Assembly (NCBI GenBank): GCA_045541475.1
Contig: JAZQJI010000027.1
Location: 62,001 to 126,000 of the forward strand
Source of the DNA: RGIG3077 sp045541475
GTDB taxonomy: Bacteria; Bacillota; Clostridia; Oscillospirales; Ruminococcaceae
Reading direction: 5' to 3'
DNA length: 64,000 bases
Shown: in pieces, positions 40,745 through 50,959 of the stretch
Layout: each line of letters opens with the position of its first letter
How positions within the stretch are numbered: position 1 is the stretch's first letter
Program-made: the position numbers and the translations under genes
The notes under the pieces: generated by a model
Seen by the model: the letters and a program-made list of their open reading frames with translations, nothing else
What the model was told of the DNA's origin: nothing
The model's database searches: none

Positions 40745-42039
40745 TTCCTTTTAAATTTTGCAATAAAAAATCCATCACTATTAAAATGCTTTGGCAATAT
40801 CGTTGCATAATACTTACCAAAAGGTTCGCCATATTCTTCCAAAAAAGGTATGCCTACAAAATCTTCATTTTCCGAAAGAAAAGAATCAACGACATTTTCG
40901 TTTTCGGCTTTACTTAATGTACAGGTCGAATACAGAAGAACTCCGCCGCTTTTAACATAATTCTTGCAAGAATTCAAAATATTCTTTTGAATATCAGGTA
41001 ATTTCTCCAAATCAGCAGGATCTTTATACTTGATTTCAGGCTTTTTGGAAATTACTCCAAGGCCGCTGCAAACAGCATCACAAATTACAAAATCGGCCAT
41101 CGGGAGCTTATTGCTATGCTTTAAAGCATCGTTTTGTATAGGTATAACAGAGTTAAGATGCAATCTTTCAGCACCATGCAATATTAGATTAACTCGTTTT
41201 TCATGCAAATCACATGAATATATTGTGCCTTTATCATTGATGCATTGCGCAATAGAAAAGCTTTTACCTCCGGGAGCAGCACATACATCAATTATAGTAG
41301 AATTTTCTGTTGCACCAAGCGCCATTGCACATAATTGAGATGATATATCTTGAACATAAAACATACCGTTTTTGTAGCTTTTTGACTTAAACAAATCGCC
41401 TTTTTCAATGTGTAAGCAATCAGATAACACATCGGATTGGGTATATACTATTTTGTCATTGTCAAGAGATAAAAGAATTTCAGCTATATCAAATTTAGCA
41501 GTGTTAAGTTTAATTGTTGTTTTGGGCGAATCAACAGTTGATTGTAAAATTGAAATAAAATCATCAGGAAATTCATCGCGCCATTTTTGCACTAACCAAA
41601 TCGGAGTTGAATATAAAATCGAAAATGAAATCAACTCATCCATCGGCACAGGATAATCAAAACCTGCTCTTATAAAGTTACGCAAAACAGCATTAACAAA
41701 GCCTTTTGCACTTGTAAAGCCAAGTTGCTTTACGGCGTCAACACAAGTGTTTACAACAACATTCTGTGGAGTGTTCATAAATTTAAGCATATAAATACCA
41801 CAGCGCAAAGTTTGCAAAACCAATGTGTCAAGCTTTTCAATAGGTTTTGAATAATACTGTGTAATAATATGATCAAGAGTGATTTTGCGTTCTATGACAC
41901 CATAGTATAAAGCGGTACAAAAAGGTTTATCACATTCAGCATTATTTAAAAAAACATCTAGGACAATGTTAGAATAACCTTTTTTAGTGAATGTTTTTGA
42001 AAGTGCCTTTGCACAAAGGCATATATCTTTACAATTCAT
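40741..42039 (-). CDS. rsmB: 16S rRNA (cytosine-C5) methyltransferase RsmB
   Basis: 432 residues: N-terminal NusB-like domain (about 1-135), then the SAM-binding methyltransferase with CAAPGGKSF, DAVCSGLGVISKKPEI (first Cys) and YSTCTLSKAENE (catalytic Cys). Overlaps both neighbours by 4 nt, giving a tight operon. Confidence 0.96.
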   Translation of the reverse strand: MNCKDICLCAKALSKTFTKKGYSNIVLDVFLNNAECDKPFCTALYYGVIERKITLDHIITQYYSKPIEKLDTLVLQTLRCGIYMLKFMNTPQNVVVNTCVDAVKQLGFTSAKGFVNAVLRNFIRAGFDYPVPMDELISFSILYSTPIWLVQKWRDEFPDDFISILQSTVDSPKTTIKLNTAKFDIAEILLSLDNDKIVYTQSDVLSDCLHIEKGDLFKSKSYKNGMFYVQDISSQLCAMALGATENSTIIDVCAAPGGKSFSIAQCINDKGTIYSCDLHEKRVNLILHGAERLHLNSVIPIQNDALKHSNKLPMADFVICDAVCSGLGVISKKPEIKYKDPADLEKLPDIQKNILNSCKNYVKSGGVLLYSTCTLSKAENENVVDSFLSENEDFVGIPFLEEYGEPFGKYYATILPKHFNSDGFFIAKFKRK

Positions 42040-42713
42040 CTTTTTCTATTTGCCAATGCAATCATTCTCAAAAGCTGCATTAGCGAAACTAAAAGTGCTG
42101 CAACATAAGTCATGGCAGCTGCTGTGAGAACTTTTTTCGAACCGGAAAGCTCGTCATCTGAAAGAATGCTGAAATTCTCAAGAGTTTCAAGAGCACGACC
42201 GCTTGCGTTAAATTCAACGGGTAAAGTTATTAGCTGGAATGCAACAACTGCAGAAAACAAAATTATACCAACATAGCAAAGTTCAAATAAGCTTAAAACA
42301 ATACCAATAAAAAGAAGAATCCACGATACTCTGTTACCAATGTTAGCAACGGGAAGTATTGAATTTCTGATTTTAATAGGAGCATATTCTTCAGCATCCT
42401 GAACTGCGTGACCACATTCATGCGCTACAACACCCAAAGCTGCAATTGAAGTGCTGTTATATGTGGATTGGGATAATCTAACGCATTTTGCTTCAGGATC
42501 GTAGTGGTCAGTTAGATTACCGCCAACCGATTCAACTCTAACATACTGCAAACCGTTTGCATCAAGAATATATCTCGCAAGGTCGCAGCCTCTATATCCC
42601 CTCTGAGAATGAACTTTATCGTATTTCTTAAAAGTTGTATTTACCATAACAGAAGAAATTAATGAAATAATAATAGCAACAAACAATAAAAAAGTTGCAA
42701 AATCGTAACCCAT
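42036..42713 (-). CDS. Zn-dependent membrane protease (YugP type)
   Basis: 225 residues with an N-terminal span, the zinc motif VVAHECGHAVQDAE, and three C-terminal spans, matching the neutral zinc metallopeptidase family that sits beside fmt and rsmB in many Clostridia. Substrates are unknown; the place hints at housekeeping. Confidence 0.9.
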   Translation of the reverse strand: MGYDFATFLLFVAIIISLISSVMVNTTFKKYDKVHSQRGYRGCDLARYILDANGLQYVRVESVGGNLTDHYDPEAKCVRLSQSTYNSTSIAALGVVAHECGHAVQDAEEYAPIKIRNSILPVANIGNRVSWILLFIGIVLSLFELCYVGIILFSAVVAFQLITLPVEFNASGRALETLENFSILSDDELSGSKKVLTAAAMTYVAALLVSLMQLLRMIALANRKR

Positions 42714-42738
42714 ATAAAACCCTCCAAATAATTATATT

Positions 42739-43668
42739 TTAACCAATAACAGAATTTTCTTCAAGTTTAAAACCGCGCAAAAAGTCTGCTGTTTTAAGAC
42801 GTTTTCCGCCTTCAATCTGAACCTCGTCAAATCTAATAACAGAATTATCACCGCAAGCAACTGAAAAAATAGCGTTATCAATTACTGTTCCACAATCAAA
42901 TGATTTATCAGTATTATCTAATACGGCTGATTTATATATTTTTATGCGTTTACCATCAAGATATGCAAAACCACTAATTGCTCGAATTGTATTATGAATC
43001 TCTCGTGCGTTTTTTGTAAAATCCAATTTACTCATATCTTTAGTTATCATCGAAGCATAACAAGAAAGAGAGTCATTCTGCTTTCTGGGTATTAATTTGC
43101 CATTTTCAAGATCATTAAGTGTTAGAATGAGCACATCTGCACCCAAAGTTGAAAGTTTATCGTGCAATTCGGTATAACATTCATTTTCTCCAATATCAAT
43201 GCTTTTTGAGATGAGCATATCTCCTGTATCAAGACCTTTTTCCATCTGCATGGAAGTAACTCCCGTAACAGTATCCCCATTCAAGAGAGAATACTGAATC
43301 GGAGCAGCACCTCTATATTTAGGCAAAAGGGACGCGTGTATATTGATACATCCATATTTAGGCAGATTAAGAACGCTTTCAGGCAAAATCTGTCCGTATG
43401 CTACAACAATTATAACATCAGGAGAAATATTGTTGAGTATCTTTAATGCTTCCTCTGCATCATCGCCTTTTCTTAACGAAAGTGGCTGGTATATAGGTAT
43501 TCCGCATGGCAATGCAGCTGCTTTTACAGGCGTTGGAAGAAGCTTATGACCTCTGTTTTTAGGTTTGTCCGGTTGGGTAAACACAGCACATACCTCATGT
43601 TTTGAATTGCAAAGCGCCTGCAAGCACGGTACAGCAAAGTCAGGCGTTCCCATAAAAACAATTTTCAA
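42739..43668 (-). CDS. fmt: Methionyl-tRNA formyltransferase
   Basis: Formylates initiator Met-tRNA. 309 residues with GTPDFAVPCLQAL, the catalytic block CINIHASLLPKYRGAAPIQ, and the C-terminal OB-like tRNA domain. It follows def by 4 bp, the usual def-fmt pair. Confidence 0.97.
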   Translation of the reverse strand: MKIVFMGTPDFAVPCLQALCNSKHEVCAVFTQPDKPKNRGHKLLPTPVKAAALPCGIPIYQPLSLRKGDDAEEALKILNNISPDVIIVVAYGQILPESVLNLPKYGCINIHASLLPKYRGAAPIQYSLLNGDTVTGVTSMQMEKGLDTGDMLISKSIDIGENECYTELHDKLSTLGADVLILTLNDLENGKLIPRKQNDSLSCYASMITKDMSKLDFTKNAREIHNTIRAISGFAYLDGKRIKIYKSAVLDNTDKSFDCGTVIDNAIFSVACGDNSVIRFDEVQIEGGKRLKTADFLRGFKLEENSVIG

Positions 43669-43672
43669 AAGA

Positions 43673-44140
43673 TTACTCGCCGTCCTCTCTCATTTCCACA
43701 AATTCTTCTACTAAATCAACAAACAACTTGCCATCAAGGTGGTCAACCTCGTGACAAGCACAACGGCAGAAGAGTTCTTTCAAATTCATCTCATAGGTTT
43801 CGCCATACCTATTTTGTGCACGTAAAGTACATTTTGCAGGTCGTGTAACATATCCCCATTGTTTAGGGCATGATAAGCAACCTTCAACATCACGTTGCTT
43901 TCCGCTTTTTTTTATAATTTCAGGATTAATACATTCAATTAATCCTTCACCGACATCAATTACGCAAATTCGTCTTGTGATGCCAATCTGCGGCGCAGCA
44001 AGTCCAACACCTTTTGATTTATAAAGTGTTTCTGCCATATCGTCAAGCAAACTCCAAAGCTTTTCGTCAAACTTTTCAACAGGTCTGCATACTTTTCTTA
44101 GTGCATCGTCCTCTTTTGTAAGTATCGTTCTTAACGCCAT
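43673..44140 (-). CDS. def: Peptide deformylase
   Basis: Removes the formyl group from nascent proteins. From ATG 44140 (GGAAGGTG upstream) 155 residues with GVGLAAPQIG, EGCLSCP (metal Cys) and CHEVDHLDGKLF (metal His pair, catalytic Glu). The longer start at 44167 lacks a good ribosome site and overlaps priA. Confidence 0.96.
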   Translation of the reverse strand: MALRTILTKEDDALRKVCRPVEKFDEKLWSLLDDMAETLYKSKGVGLAAPQIGITRRICVIDVGEGLIECINPEIIKKSGKQRDVEGCLSCPKQWGYVTRPAKCTLRAQNRYGETYEMNLKELFCRCACHEVDHLDGKLFVDLVEEFVEMREDGE

Positions 44141-44156
44141 TTTAATCACCTTCCTT

Positions 44157-46607
44157 TTAATATCCAACCTCGCCGTTTAAATCAGCATAAACAGAAATTC
44201 CGTTAAATTTTTTAGATTTACACGCTTGTTTAATAACATGAGCTAAAAAACATCTAAAATCCGAGGTGTTTTTGCATTTAAGAATAATTCTGTATCTATA
44301 TTTTTCATCAATTCTCTCGAAACCACATCGCGCAAGCCCCAAAACTCTTAAGACAATTTTTGGTTTTTCCCGGGAAATGTATTTTTTCATAACATCAAGA
44401 AAATATTTTCCTGCATCTTCAACTGCACAATCGTCTTTTCCACTAATACCCACAACGCATAAATCGCAAAGTGGTGGATACAAAAAGGCTTTGCGTACGG
44501 CAATTTCTTGAGCATAAAACTCGTTGTAATCTTGATTAGCTGCAAGATTTAAAACGTAATGGTCAGGCATATAGGTTTGCAAAAACGCTCTGCCGGGTTT
44601 TTGACCCCTTCCGCCGCGGCCGATTACTTGTGTTATTAAGGAAAATGTGTGTTCGTAACTTCTAAAATCTCCGGTATACAGAGCTTTATCGATTGAAAGT
44701 ACACCCACAAGAGTTACATTAGGAAAATCGAGACCTTTACCGATCATCTGAGTTCCTAAAAGAATATCATATTCACCTTTCGAAAATTCATCATACGCTT
44801 TTTCGTATTCAAGCATATTTGATGACGTATCTGCATCCATACGGAGTATTCTTGCGTTCGGAAATAGATCAGCTACTTCTTCTTCTAATTTTTGTGTGCC
44901 AAAACCGCCTGGTTTCAGGTGAGTTCCGTGACATTCAGGACATTCATTTTTATAGTCTTCGCAATGTCCGCAATAATGACACATAAGTACATTTTTAGAC
45001 TTATGGTATGTCATGGGCACACTGCAACTTGGGCAAAAAATAGCCTTGTGGCAATCACGGCAATTAATGATGGTATGATAACCACGGCGGTTTAAAAGCA
45101 GAATAGTCTGCTCATTATTTTTTAAATTTTCATCAACAGCAGTTTTTAAATCTTGTGAAAAGCTAAAGTATTTTCCACATAATTCCTGTGTTGACATATC
45201 TATAATTCTAGTATCAGGCAATGGATTGTTATGATAACGCTCAGTTAACGTAACTAATTCATAAACGCCTTTTTGTGCAAGATAATAACTTTCAATAGTT
45301 GGTGTTGCAGAAGCAAGCAACAGTAATGAGTTATGCGTTCTGCATCGGTGCTTTGCTACGTTAATCGTATTATATCTTGGAGCAGATTCAGACTTATACG
45401 TACTGCTACCCTCTTCATCAATAATAATTAACCCTATATTTTTCAACGGCGCAAAAATTGCACTACGTGTGCCGATAACTATATCAGCTTCTCCGTTTTT
45501 AATACGTGAATATTCATCAAGTCGCCTACCCATAGATAGTGCACTGTGTATCAATGCAACTCTATCACCGAAGAGCGATATGAAATATTGCGACATTTGA
45601 GGAGTTAAAGATATTTCAGGAACAAGATATATAACGGTTTTGCCGCATTCGACAGTTTTTTGAATTAGCTTGGCAAATACGGCGGTTTTTCCGCTTCCTG
45701 TTACACCGTGAAGTAAAAAAGCTTTAGCGATTTGATTCTTTTTGAACAAATGAGCAGCAACTTTTGAATATGCAGCATATTGATGATCGGAAAGCTTGAG
45801 CTCATCAACAAATTTTTCTGCAATTTCTGTTTTTGGAATACGATACTTACGCTCATCAAAAAGCATTATTGCACCGTTTTCCTTAAGTTTATTTACAACA
45901 CTTTCATTTATATTGCAGTTTTCGCATATTTCCTTAACGGTGGCTCCCATATTTTCAAAAATAAACTTTGCAGCTTTTGACTGTTTAGGCGTAAGTTTGA
46001 AATTATTAGGGTTTTGCTTGTATTCATCTGTAACAGTTGCAACCTTTACATAAAGTTCACCTGTTTTGCGTTTCAATACATCACTTTTATGAATAACAGC
46101 TTTATCAATCAAAGCACTAATAACCACAGCATTTTCAATCATATCTGTTTCGATGCGTTTGGAGATGTTTTTTACGCCCTCGATACTGCGAAGATAATCA
46201 AGCTCAGCATCGCTCAACGGAGACTTGATATTGTGCAAATCAAGCGAAAAAAGGTTTTGCTTTTTGTATCGCATTGCAGGCGGCAACACAGCTTTTACAG
46301 CTTCATAATAGGTGCAAAATGTTATTTCGCTCAAATACTTAACCATTTCAAGCATCTCATCATCAAGCACAACGTCATCGTCCAGGACGTCAATAATAGA
46401 TTTAAGCTTTTCGCAGTCATCTTCACTGTCAAGGCAGTTGAACACGATACCTTCACGCGTAGAGTTGCCTCTGCCGAAAGGTACAAGCACACGAATACCA
46501 TTCTTGATTTGTCCGTATAGGTTATCAGGTATTATATAGCTAAAAAGCAAATCAAATGAATAAGCTGTTTCGCTAACCGCTACAAGAGCGATATGAAACT
46601 TTTTCAT
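44157..46607 (-). CDS. priA: Primosomal protein N', replication restart helicase PriA
   Basis: Restarts stalled replication forks. 816 residues: N-terminal DNA-binding domain, helicase core with GVTGSGKTAVFAKL, IIDEEGSSTYK (DEEH variant reading DEEG) and the paired zinc-binding segments CRDCHKAIFCPSC and CHYCGHCEDYKNECPEC, then GTQMIGKGLDFPNV. Normal length. Preceded by rpoZ. Confidence 0.96.
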   Translation of the reverse strand: MKKFHIALVAVSETAYSFDLLFSYIIPDNLYGQIKNGIRVLVPFGRGNSTREGIVFNCLDSEDDCEKLKSIIDVLDDDVVLDDEMLEMVKYLSEITFCTYYEAVKAVLPPAMRYKKQNLFSLDLHNIKSPLSDAELDYLRSIEGVKNISKRIETDMIENAVVISALIDKAVIHKSDVLKRKTGELYVKVATVTDEYKQNPNNFKLTPKQSKAAKFIFENMGATVKEICENCNINESVVNKLKENGAIMLFDERKYRIPKTEIAEKFVDELKLSDHQYAAYSKVAAHLFKKNQIAKAFLLHGVTGSGKTAVFAKLIQKTVECGKTVIYLVPEISLTPQMSQYFISLFGDRVALIHSALSMGRRLDEYSRIKNGEADIVIGTRSAIFAPLKNIGLIIIDEEGSSTYKSESAPRYNTINVAKHRCRTHNSLLLLASATPTIESYYLAQKGVYELVTLTERYHNNPLPDTRIIDMSTQELCGKYFSFSQDLKTAVDENLKNNEQTILLLNRRGYHTIINCRDCHKAIFCPSCSVPMTYHKSKNVLMCHYCGHCEDYKNECPECHGTHLKPGGFGTQKLEEEVADLFPNARILRMDADTSSNMLEYEKAYDEFSKGEYDILLGTQMIGKGLDFPNVTLVGVLSIDKALYTGDFRSYEHTFSLITQVIGRGGRGQKPGRAFLQTYMPDHYVLNLAANQDYNEFYAQEIAVRKAFLYPPLCDLCVVGISGKDDCAVEDAGKYFLDVMKKYISREKPKIVLRVLGLARCGFERIDEKYRYRIILKCKNTSDFRCFLAHVIKQACKSKKFNGISVYADLNGEVGY

Positions 46608-46615
46608 TTTAATAA

Positions 46616-46819
46616 TTATTCAGCTTTTTCAGGTTCAACAAGCTTGTATTTACCGCTTGCAAATTCTTCAACGGCGGTTTTAACCGGCTTTTGTTCAATA
46701 ATCATTTCATTCTCATAAAGTTCCTCTGTCACTTGTCTTGCTCGCTTTGCTACTGCAATTACAAGTGAATAGTAACTTTCGTTCTTAGTTATAATCTGGG
46801 AAACTGAAGGTCTGAGCAT
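46616..46819 (-). CDS. rpoZ: RNA polymerase omega subunit
   Basis: 67 residues with MLRPSV at the start and SYYSLVIAVAKRARQVTEE, the omega core helix. Its place between gmk and priA matches the conserved Firmicute order. Confidence 0.94.
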   Translation of the reverse strand: MLRPSVSQIITKNESYYSLVIAVAKRARQVTEELYENEMIIEQKPVKTAVEEFASGKYKLVEPEKAE

Positions 46820-46840
46820 AATTTTTTCCTCTTTCTCAAG

Positions 46841-47401
46841 TTAATTGTTTTTTTCTTTTATAAAAATATCAACAAATTCTTCAACTGCATCTTCAAGATT
46901 ATCGTTGACAATTTGATAATCATAATATTCAGCGTAACTGATTTCTCTCTTTGCTTCATTTATGCGTTGTTGAATTTTTGCTTCTTCCTCTGTATTTCTT
47001 GATCTCAAACGATTCTCAAGAATTTCCATAGACGGCGGCAAAATGAAAATCATTAATGCATCCGGAAATGCTTTTTTTGCGTTGAAAGCTCCTTCTACCT
47101 CGATTTCAAGCAGAACATCAACACCACGGTTTAAACTATCATGCACTTCAGATAACAATGTGCCGTAATAATTACCGCAATATTCGGTATATTCAAGCAT
47201 ATCGCCATTTTTTATACGATTTTCAAAATCATCTCTGCTTAAAAAGTAATAATTAACGCCATCAATTTCTCCTTCACGCGGTGCTCTGGTGGTAGCGGAG
47301 ACAGAATAAGCAAAATTCAGTTTCTTCCTCACAATTTCAAGAATAGTTCCTTTACCACATCCTGATGGGCCTGAGAGAATAATTAATTTAGCTTTACTCA
47401 T
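46841..47401 (-). CDS. gmk: Guanylate kinase
   Basis: Phosphorylates GMP to GDP. 186 residues with LSGPSGCGKGTI (P-loop), TTRAPREGEIDGVNYYF, EYCGNYYGT and LEIEVEGA. Three ATG codons are in tandem; the third (47401) has the ideal 6-base spacing from AGGAGG. It overlaps the end of remA. Confidence 0.96.
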   Translation of the reverse strand: MSKAKLIILSGPSGCGKGTILEIVRKKLNFAYSVSATTRAPREGEIDGVNYYFLSRDDFENRIKNGDMLEYTEYCGNYYGTLLSEVHDSLNRGVDVLLEIEVEGAFNAKKAFPDALMIFILPPSMEILENRLRSRNTEEEAKIQQRINEAKREISYAEYYDYQIVNDNLEDAVEEFVDIFIKEKNN

Positions 47402-47639
47402 CATCATCCTCCTTATAACGACCGCCAACAGTATCGGGCTGAATTGGCGAAAGAATTATATGATCGCTGTCAGTGATTATAACAGCTCTTGTTTTTCTTC
47501 CGTAAGTTGCGTCAATTGCTCTCCCCTGTTCTTTAGCATCCTGGATAATACGTTTTATCGGCGCCGAATCCGGGCTTACTATTGCTACAATACGTGAAGA
47601 TGCAACCATATTGCCAAATCCTATATTTATCAACTGCAT
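47394..47639 (-). CDS. remA: Extracellular matrix regulator RemA
   Basis: Small DNA-binding DUF370 protein of 81 residues (INIGFGNMVASSRIVAIVSP, IDATYGRKTRAVIITDS). In Bacillus it activates matrix operons; here it lies in the usual yicC-remA-gmk-rpoZ run. The acidic tail EDDDE is slightly variable. Confidence 0.93.
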   Translation of the reverse strand: MQLINIGFGNMVASSRIVAIVSPDSAPIKRIIQDAKEQGRAIDATYGRKTRAVIITDSDHIILSPIQPDTVGGRYKEDDDE

Positions 47640-47656
47640 GGATAGTACCTCGGTTA

Positions 47657-48535
47657 TTATTCAATATTCTGGATTTGTTCTCTGATCTTTTCTATATCGG
47701 ATTTCATTTCAATAACTGTTTTAGTTATAATTAAATCCTGCGCTTTGGAACCAATTGTATTCGTTTCTCTGTTCATTTCCTGAACGTAAAAATCAAATTT
47801 TTTACCAATTACATCGCTTTCTTCAATCATTTCCCTGAATTGAGCAATGTGACTGCGCAATCGAACGGTTTCCTCATCAACAGCTACTTTTTCGGAAAAA
47901 ATAGCGGCTTCAGTTAAAATGCGCTGTTCATCAATATTGGTATCAGAAAGGATTTCTTTGAGTTTTGTATAAAGACGGTTGCGATAATTCTCTGTAAGTT
48001 TTGGTGACTGAGTTTCGACAATTTCTACTTTATCTTCAATAGCACATAGTTTTTCAAGTAAATCGTTTTTCAAACGTTCACCTTCACTTACACGCATCTC
48101 AATAAATTTATCAAGAGCTTTGTTTGCTACAACTGAAACGCAGTTCCAAATAACTTCTTCGTAGTCAACAGTTTTTTGTACGGTAAACACATCGGGCAAT
48201 CTCATCAAATGTGAAAGTGCGAGGTCGTTGCGAAGATTAAGTTCTTCATTTACAGTGTTAAGTGCATCAATATATCCCTTTGCAATTGACTTATTTACCT
48301 CAACGAGAGCATCTTTGCCTTCGGTATTAAAAATTGTAACATTAACTTCAACTTTACCTCTGGCAACTTTACCTTGTAATAAAGATTTTAGTTTTTCTTC
48401 AAGGTAACCATACGCTCTGGGGATACGCGCTGAAAATTCGTAGTACCTATGATTAACTGAGCGAATTTCAACAAGAATATCGCGTCCATCGATAATCTCT
48501 TGCGCTCTGCCGTATCCGGTCATGCTTTTTAACAT
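47657..48535 (-). CDS. yicC: YicC family protein
   Basis: 292 residues beginning MLKSMTGYGRA, with the C-terminal IDEQRILTEAAIFSEK and GKKFDFYVQEMNRETNTIGSK typical of YicC endoribonucleases. First gene of the run leading to gmk and priA. Confidence 0.94.
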   Translation of the reverse strand: MLKSMTGYGRAQEIIDGRDILVEIRSVNHRYYEFSARIPRAYGYLEEKLKSLLQGKVARGKVEVNVTIFNTEGKDALVEVNKSIAKGYIDALNTVNEELNLRNDLALSHLMRLPDVFTVQKTVDYEEVIWNCVSVVANKALDKFIEMRVSEGERLKNDLLEKLCAIEDKVEIVETQSPKLTENYRNRLYTKLKEILSDTNIDEQRILTEAAIFSEKVAVDEETVRLRSHIAQFREMIEESDVIGKKFDFYVQEMNRETNTIGSKAQDLIITKTVIEMKSDIEKIREQIQNIE

Positions 48536-48670
48536 AATTATTTTTCCTTTATTTTTATTTTATATATAGTGTTCCGATAAAAAATACACCACAGCATCTG
48601 CCACTATATATCAAATTACATTATAGCATTATCATATAAAAATTGCAAGTATTTTTTGCTGTTTTCAACA

Positions 48671-48711
48671 AAAAAACTATCCTGAAATTTTATATAACAA
48701 CAGGATAGTTT
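48671..48711 (-). terminator. Terminator of cysK
   Basis: Stem AACTATCCTG / CAGGATAGTT with a 16-nt loop, then seven T on the minus strand. Confidence 0.9.
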
Positions 48712-48717
48712 ATTATT

Positions 48718-49644
48718 TTATTCAAAAATTTCTGTCGAAAGATATCTGTCGCCTGAATCCGGCAAAAGTACCACTATAAGTTTACTCTCAAATCCCATTC
48801 TTTTTGCTAACAAAGCAGCAGCTTTTACAGCGGCACCCGATGATATACCAACAAGCATACCTTCAAGAGAAATAATCTCTTTTGCGGTATTTATGGCATC
48901 TTCATCAGAAATTGTAACAATTTCATCTACAACGCTCAAATCGAGGTTATCAGGTTTAAACCCAGCTCCAATGCCCTGAATTTTATGTGCTCCCTTAGTT
49001 CCGTTTGTCAAAAAAGGTGAAGAAAGTGGCTCTACACCAATAATTTTGATATCAGGATTCTTTTCCTTAAGATAACGTCCAATTCCGGTAATTGTACCGC
49101 CGGAGCCGATACCACCAACAAAAACATCAATTTTGCCATCGGTATCGTTGTATATTTCAGGCGCAGTTGTCTTGTAGTGAGCTAAAGGATTAGCAGGGTT
49201 AATAAACTGACCGGCTAAAATCGCATTATCATTATTACGGCATATTTCTTCCGCTTTCTTAATAGCACCATTCATTCCGTCTTTGCCATCGGTCAGTACA
49301 AGCTCAGCACCGTAAGCCTTTAAAAGCTTTCTGCGTTCAATACTCATAGTTTCAGGCATGGTAAGAACAACACGATATCCTTTAACAGCACAAAAAGCAG
49401 CAAGAGCAATTCCTGTATTTCCGCTAGTAGGTTCAACAATAATCGATCCTTTTTTTAAAAGACCTTTTTGTTCTGCTTCTTCAATCATATTCAAGGCCGC
49501 TCTATCTTTAACGCTGCCTGCTGGATTAAAATACTCAACCTTTGCGCAAATGTTTGCGGCAAGCTTGTGCCTATTAACATAATTATTAAGATAAACAAGC
49601 GGAGTTTTACCTACAATATGGGAAACATTATCGTAGATTTTCAT
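48718..49644 (-). CDS. cysK: Cysteine synthase (O-acetylserine sulfhydrylase)
   Basis: PLP enzyme making cysteine from O-acetylserine and sulfide. 308 residues with PAGSVKDRAALNMI (PLP Lys), EPTSGNTGIALA, GGIGSGGTITG and SGAAVKAA. It overlaps the lysA stop by one base; the pairing of lysA and cysK is not a common operon. A cystathionine beta-synthase-like activity is possible. Confidence 0.94.
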   Translation of the reverse strand: MKIYDNVSHIVGKTPLVYLNNYVNRHKLAANICAKVEYFNPAGSVKDRAALNMIEEAEQKGLLKKGSIIVEPTSGNTGIALAAFCAVKGYRVVLTMPETMSIERRKLLKAYGAELVLTDGKDGMNGAIKKAEEICRNNDNAILAGQFINPANPLAHYKTTAPEIYNDTDGKIDVFVGGIGSGGTITGIGRYLKEKNPDIKIIGVEPLSSPFLTNGTKGAHKIQGIGAGFKPDNLDLSVVDEIVTISDEDAINTAKEIISLEGMLVGISSGAAVKAAALLAKRMGFESKLIVVLLPDSGDRYLSTEIFE

Positions 49645-50942
49645 TATACATCATTCCTTATAATATCTTCATAACTTTCAGCTTTAACAATCACCCTGTC
49701 TTCTCCATTGTTGACCATAACAACAGCAGGTCTTGGGTTACGATTGTAATTTGATGACATAGAATAATTATATGCACCGGTGGAAAATACAGCTATAATA
49801 TCATTAACGCAACATTCTTGCAGAGGCATATTTTCGCCAATTTTATCCCCGCCTTCACAACATTTGCCCGCGATGGTCACTTTTTCTGTTTTAGGGTTAT
49901 TAACCTTATTTGCAACAGTGGCTTCATATTCCGATTGATAAAGAGCATATCTGGGGTTATCACACATACCACCATCAACAAGCACATATTTGCAAATTTC
50001 CGGTATTTCTTTAACTGCGCTTACAGAATAAAGTGTAATGCCTGCCGCTCCGACAATAGAGCGTCCCGGTTCAACGATTATAAATGGGGTTTTAATTCCA
50101 AGAGTGTTACATTCTGAAATTAAAGCTTTTGAAACACATTCCATATATTCAACATAAGGTTTAGGGTCATCATTTTGTGTATATTTTATACCAAAACCGC
50201 CACCAAGATTCAATTCAGCAATATCAAAATTCAATTCATTTTTAATTTTTTTGATAAACTGAGCCATAACCTGAGATGCAAGTTCAAAAGGTTCAACATC
50301 AAAAATTTGCGATCCTATATGGCAATGCAAACCTATAAGCTTTATATTCTTGTTTTCAAGGCAAAACTTAACAGCTTCAAACGCTTCACCAGTGGGTAAA
50401 GCAAAGCCAAACTTACTGCCAATCTGTCCTGTTTTGATAAAATCATGTGTATGCGCATCAATACCCGGCTTAATTCTAAGCATTACATTTGCTATTTTAC
50501 CTTTTTCGGCAGCAACACAATTGATATTTTCAAGCTCTTGAATATTATCAGCAACAATTCTTCCGATATTGTTATCAATAGCCATTTCTATTTCAGAAAT
50601 CGGTTTACTGTTCCCGTGGAAGCACATTTTAGATGCATCAAACCCAACAGAAAGTGCAGTGTATATTTCACCGCCGGAAACAACATCAATGCCAATACCT
50701 TCATCTGCGCAAATCCTGTAAATCTCTTTACACGAAAACGCTTTGCTAGCATAGCATACAAGACCGTTTGAATTATAAAACTTTTCGATAGCATTTTTGT
50801 AGCTTCTTATATTTTCACGAATTGTTTTTTCATCCATAACGTATAGAGGTGTGGAATACTTAGAGGCCAACTCAACTGTATCAACTCCACCTATTGTGAG
50901 ATTTCCATTAGAATTTACATCAAAGCAATCATTTAAAAACAT
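49644..50942 (-). CDS. lysA: Diaminopimelate decarboxylase
   Basis: Last step of lysine biosynthesis. 432 residues with PLP Lys in VCYASKAFSC, GLHCHIGSQI, the phosphate-binding EPGRSIVG, and CCEGGDKIGE with the active-site Cys. Normal length. No lysine riboswitch is visible in the short gap to engB. Confidence 0.95.
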   Translation of the reverse strand: MFLNDCFDVNSNGNLTIGGVDTVELASKYSTPLYVMDEKTIRENIRSYKNAIEKFYNSNGLVCYASKAFSCKEIYRICADEGIGIDVVSGGEIYTALSVGFDASKMCFHGNSKPISEIEMAIDNNIGRIVADNIQELENINCVAAEKGKIANVMLRIKPGIDAHTHDFIKTGQIGSKFGFALPTGEAFEAVKFCLENKNIKLIGLHCHIGSQIFDVEPFELASQVMAQFIKKIKNELNFDIAELNLGGGFGIKYTQNDDPKPYVEYMECVSKALISECNTLGIKTPFIIVEPGRSIVGAAGITLYSVSAVKEIPEICKYVLVDGGMCDNPRYALYQSEYEATVANKVNNPKTEKVTIAGKCCEGGDKIGENMPLQECCVNDIIAVFSTGAYNYSMSSNYNRNPRPAVVMVNNGEDRVIVKAESYEDIIRNDV

Positions 50943-50959
50943 ATTATGTCCTCACTTAA

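Noticed and set aside
49644..50942. Lysine riboswitch or T-box near lysA/cysK
   Set aside because: The gaps to neighbours are only 0-20 bp and hold no leader structure.
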